From the NCBI GenBank assembly GCA_029256565.1, contig JAQSXQ010000075.1:1-7282 (forward strand): a stretch of 7,282 nt of DNA, in the 5' to 3' direction. Below, one piece after another: positions 6,432 through 7,282 of the stretch. Position 1 is the stretch's first letter; the number at the start of each line of letters is the position of its first letter. The stretch is from Mycobacterium sp. GTDB lineage: Bacteria > Actinomycetota > Actinomycetes > Mycobacteriales > Mycobacteriaceae. The notes under the pieces were generated by a model. That model made no database searches. It had not been told where the DNA came from and saw nothing but the letters and a program-made list of their open reading frames with translations. The position numbers and the translations under genes were made by a program.

Positions 6432-6928
6432 CGTCCTTCGACCGCGAGCAATTGCGTCTCCTGGTCAGGGAGGTCGTACGAGACGCCGTCCGCGATCTGT
6501 CGCCGCAGGCACCGAAGGCCGCACCACCGCCCAAGCCGACGCCGGTCGCCACCCCGGCCCCTGCACCGGTCGGACCGGTCCCGACGGGCCCGCTTGCCGC
6601 CGACGAGCGCCGCCGCACCGAGACCGTACGGATCGGCTCGGACGCCGACCTCGACGCCTTCGTGCGGACGCTGCTTCGGCTGTTCGAGAACCCCAAGACC
6701 CGAGCCGATCTGCGGGGCGGCAGGCTCGACTTCCGCCTGGCGGGAACGCCTAGGTCCTCCGGCGGGTCGACCCGCCGGATCGAGCGCGGCGCCGTCACCG
6801 AACGGCACGTCGCCGAGATCGCCGACAGCGGCGCCACGCTGGTACTCGGGCCGCGGGCCGTGCTCACGCCGCTCGCGCGGGAACGTGCCCGCGCGCTCGG
6901 CCTCACCATCCAGAAGGAGCGCACATGA
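6428..6928 (+). CDS. BMC accessory protein of unknown function with N-terminal encapsulation-like helix and EutQ/EutT-like C-terminal motif
   Basis: A 166-residue protein with no enzyme family I can name. Four parts are visible. Residues 4-24 (FDREQLRLLVREVVRDAVRD) form an amphipathic helix of the encapsulation-peptide kind. Residues 26-58 are a disordered Pro/Ala/Lys/Val linker. Residues about 66-105 form a compact region (DADLDAFVRTLLRLFENPKT, then LRGGRLDFRLAG). Residues about 119-164 contain VTERHVAEIADSGATLVLG followed by AVLTPLARERARALGLTIQK, similar to the N-terminal segments of EutQ and EutT (a T-E/A-N opening, then a TP-x-AR motif and a G-x-x-I strand). The start is GTG at 6428, overlapping the BMC-T stop, with GGAG 6 nt upstream. 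Its position between shell genes suggests a lumen-side scaffold or adaptor. Conserved genes of this type sit at this position in RMM loci, but I know of no demonstrated function. Confidence 0.8.
   Translation: MTSFDREQLRLLVREVVRDAVRDLSPQAPKAAPPPKPTPVATPAPAPVGPVPTGPLAADERRRTETVRIGSDADLDAFVRTLLRLFENPKTRADLRGGRLDFRLAGTPRSSGGSTRRIERGAVTERHVAEIADSGATLVLGPRAVLTPLARERARALGLTIQKERT
6758..6779. repeat. 22-bp perfect GC-rich palindrome inside the accessory gene
   Basis: The arm TCCGGCGGGTC is followed directly by its exact reverse complement. In RNA it could fold as a 9-bp GC-rich stem with a UCGA loop. It encodes part of the Ser/Gly/Arg joint (about residues 111-117) between the middle region and the C-terminal motif, where protein constraint looks low. 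No T-run follows, so it is not an intrinsic terminator. Confidence 0.6.
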
Positions 6929-6948
6929 TCACCGAGGAGCCACGATGA
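6925..6948 (+). CDS. Seven-codon minicistron (MITEEPR) linking the accessory and BMC-P genes
   Basis: ATG at 6925 overlaps the preceding TGA (ATGA), and the minicistron's own TGA overlaps the BMC-P ATG (ATGA again). Both starts have a strong ribosome-binding site at the same 5-nt spacing: AAGGAG at 6914-6919 and GAGGAG at 6934-6939. The two start modules are 20 bp apart and share AGGAGC and ATGATC, so the minicistron may come from a tandem duplication of the start region. It could tune or couple BMC-P translation. Whether it is translated is unknown; the peptide itself is probably not functional. Confidence 0.4.
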   Translation: MITEEPR

Positions 6949-7196
6949 TCCGGGGAACCGTCACCGGCCAGGTCTGGTCGACCCGCCGCATCGACGGCGT
7001 ACCTCCTGGCGCCTTCCTCGAGGTCGAGGTCGACGGCGCCGGATCTCGCCTCATCGCGTTCGACGTCCTCGGCAGCGGCGTCGGCGAACAGGTCCTGGTG
7101 GCCCAAGGCTCGGTGGCGGCCGGCTGGTTCACCGGCACACCGCCCCCGGTCGACGCGCTGATCATCGGTTCCATCGACCCCGATTCCACCAAGTAA
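6945..7196 (+). CDS. BMC-P pentameric vertex shell protein (EutN/CcmL family)
   Basis: An 83-residue protein of the size usual for the EutN/CcmL/PduN family. These proteins form pentamers that cap the twelve vertices of the polyhedral shell. Recognisable features are the opening MIRGTVTGQVWSTRR, a beta-rich body (FLEVEVDG, RLIAFDVLGSGVGEQVLVAQG) and the ending PPPVDALIIGSIDP, equivalent to the conserved V-D-A-x-I-V-G-I-V-D/E close of the family. The start is ATG at 6945 with GAGGAG 5 nt upstream, sharing ATGA with the minicistron stop. Few copies are needed per compartment compared with hexamer proteins, so a coupled, tuned start here makes sense, though this is inference. It is followed after 24 bp by the BMC-H gene. 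Confidence 0.93.
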   Translation: MIRGTVTGQVWSTRRIDGVPPGAFLEVEVDGAGSRLIAFDVLGSGVGEQVLVAQGSVAAGWFTGTPPPVDALIIGSIDPDSTK

Positions 7197-7220
7197 CCAC
7201 CACCACGAAGGAGAAACACC

Positions 7221-7282
7221 ATGGCCAGCAACGCGATCGGAATGATCGAGACCAAGGGCTACGTCGCGGCACTCGCCGCCGC
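7221..7282 (+). CDS. BMC-H hexameric shell protein, 5' end only
   Basis: Only about 20 residues are visible before the window ends. MASNAIGMIETKGYVAALAA is the classic opening of a single-domain BMC-H protein (PduA/PduJ/EutM/CcmK type), in which the G-x-I/V-E-T-K/R-G start is followed by helix A. Such proteins form the flat hexameric tiles that make up most of the shell facets, with small central pores for substrates. It starts at ATG 7221 with a consensus AAGGAG (7208-7213) at 7-nt spacing and a separate 24-bp intergenic leader, the only clearly uncoupled start in the rightward unit after its first gene. This fits the need for high expression. Pore residues are outside the window. Confidence 0.9.
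   Translation, partial: MASNAIGMIETKGYVAALAA

Noticed and set aside
6568..6584. GGACCGGTCC-centred inverted repeat in the accessory gene linker
   Set aside because: The perfect part is only 10 bp, and it lies in Pro/Val/Gly-rich coding sequence where such repeats arise easily. It is not adjacent to any start or stop.
1..7282. tRNA, rRNA, CRISPR array, insertion sequence or integrase
   Set aside because: No repeat-spacer pattern, transposase motif or RNA-gene-like stretch was seen. Apart from the divergent region, almost the whole window is occupied by metabolic and shell genes.

Overview
The window comes from a high-GC actinobacterium, most likely a rapid-growing Mycobacterium/Mycolicibacterium or a close relative such as Rhodococcus. 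The reasons are strong G/C bias at third codon positions, frequent GTG starts, short overlapping gene junctions, and a gene order (class III PLP enzyme, CoA-acylating aldehyde dehydrogenase, tandem-domain BMC shell protein, small unknown protein, BMC pentamer protein, BMC hexamer protein) that matches the Rhodococcus/Mycobacterium microcompartment (RMM) type of bacterial microcompartment (BMC) locus. The organism assignment is inference; no 16S or other marker is present.

Layout. Two divergent transcription units leave a roughly 210-bp regulatory region (2783-2994). On the minus strand are an APC-superfamily amine/amino-acid permease (2782-1250) and, 28 bp downstream, the large subunit of a coenzyme B12-dependent diol/glycerol dehydratase (1221 to the left edge, truncated by the window). 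On the plus strand are a class III PLP-dependent aminotransferase-family enzyme (2995-4275), an aldehyde dehydrogenase with a C-terminal encapsulation helix (4272-5822), a two-domain BMC-T shell protein (5826-6431), a 166-residue accessory protein with an N-terminal encapsulation-like helix (6428-6928), the BMC-P pentamer protein (6945-7196) and the start of a BMC-H hexamer protein (7221 to the right edge). Several junctions are 4-nt GTGA or ATGA overlaps, and a 7-codon minicistron (6925-6948) links the accessory gene to BMC-P.

How the genes fit together. The permease imports an amine or amino alcohol. The PLP enzyme, and possibly the B12 dehydratase, generate an aldehyde. The aldehyde dehydrogenase converts it to acyl-CoA inside a protein shell built from BMC-T, BMC-P and BMC-H. 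In described RMM systems the substrate is 1-amino-2-propanol: a kinase phosphorylates it, and the class III enzyme is proposed to act as a phospho-lyase releasing propionaldehyde. No kinase, dehydrogenase or regulator gene lies in this window. A B12 dehydratase is not, as far as I recall, part of the standard RMM set, so its divergent pairing here is the main surprise.

Regulation. The divergent region holds a clear promoter (TTGACA, 18 nt, TAGGGT) whose spacer is filled by a 17-bp perfect palindrome, AAATGGTCCGACCATTT. This resembles FadR/GntR-family operators (TGG-N5-CCA core). A second palindrome overlaps the -35 box, and a third, with a TGG-N5-CCA core, lies near a candidate promoter for the opposite unit.
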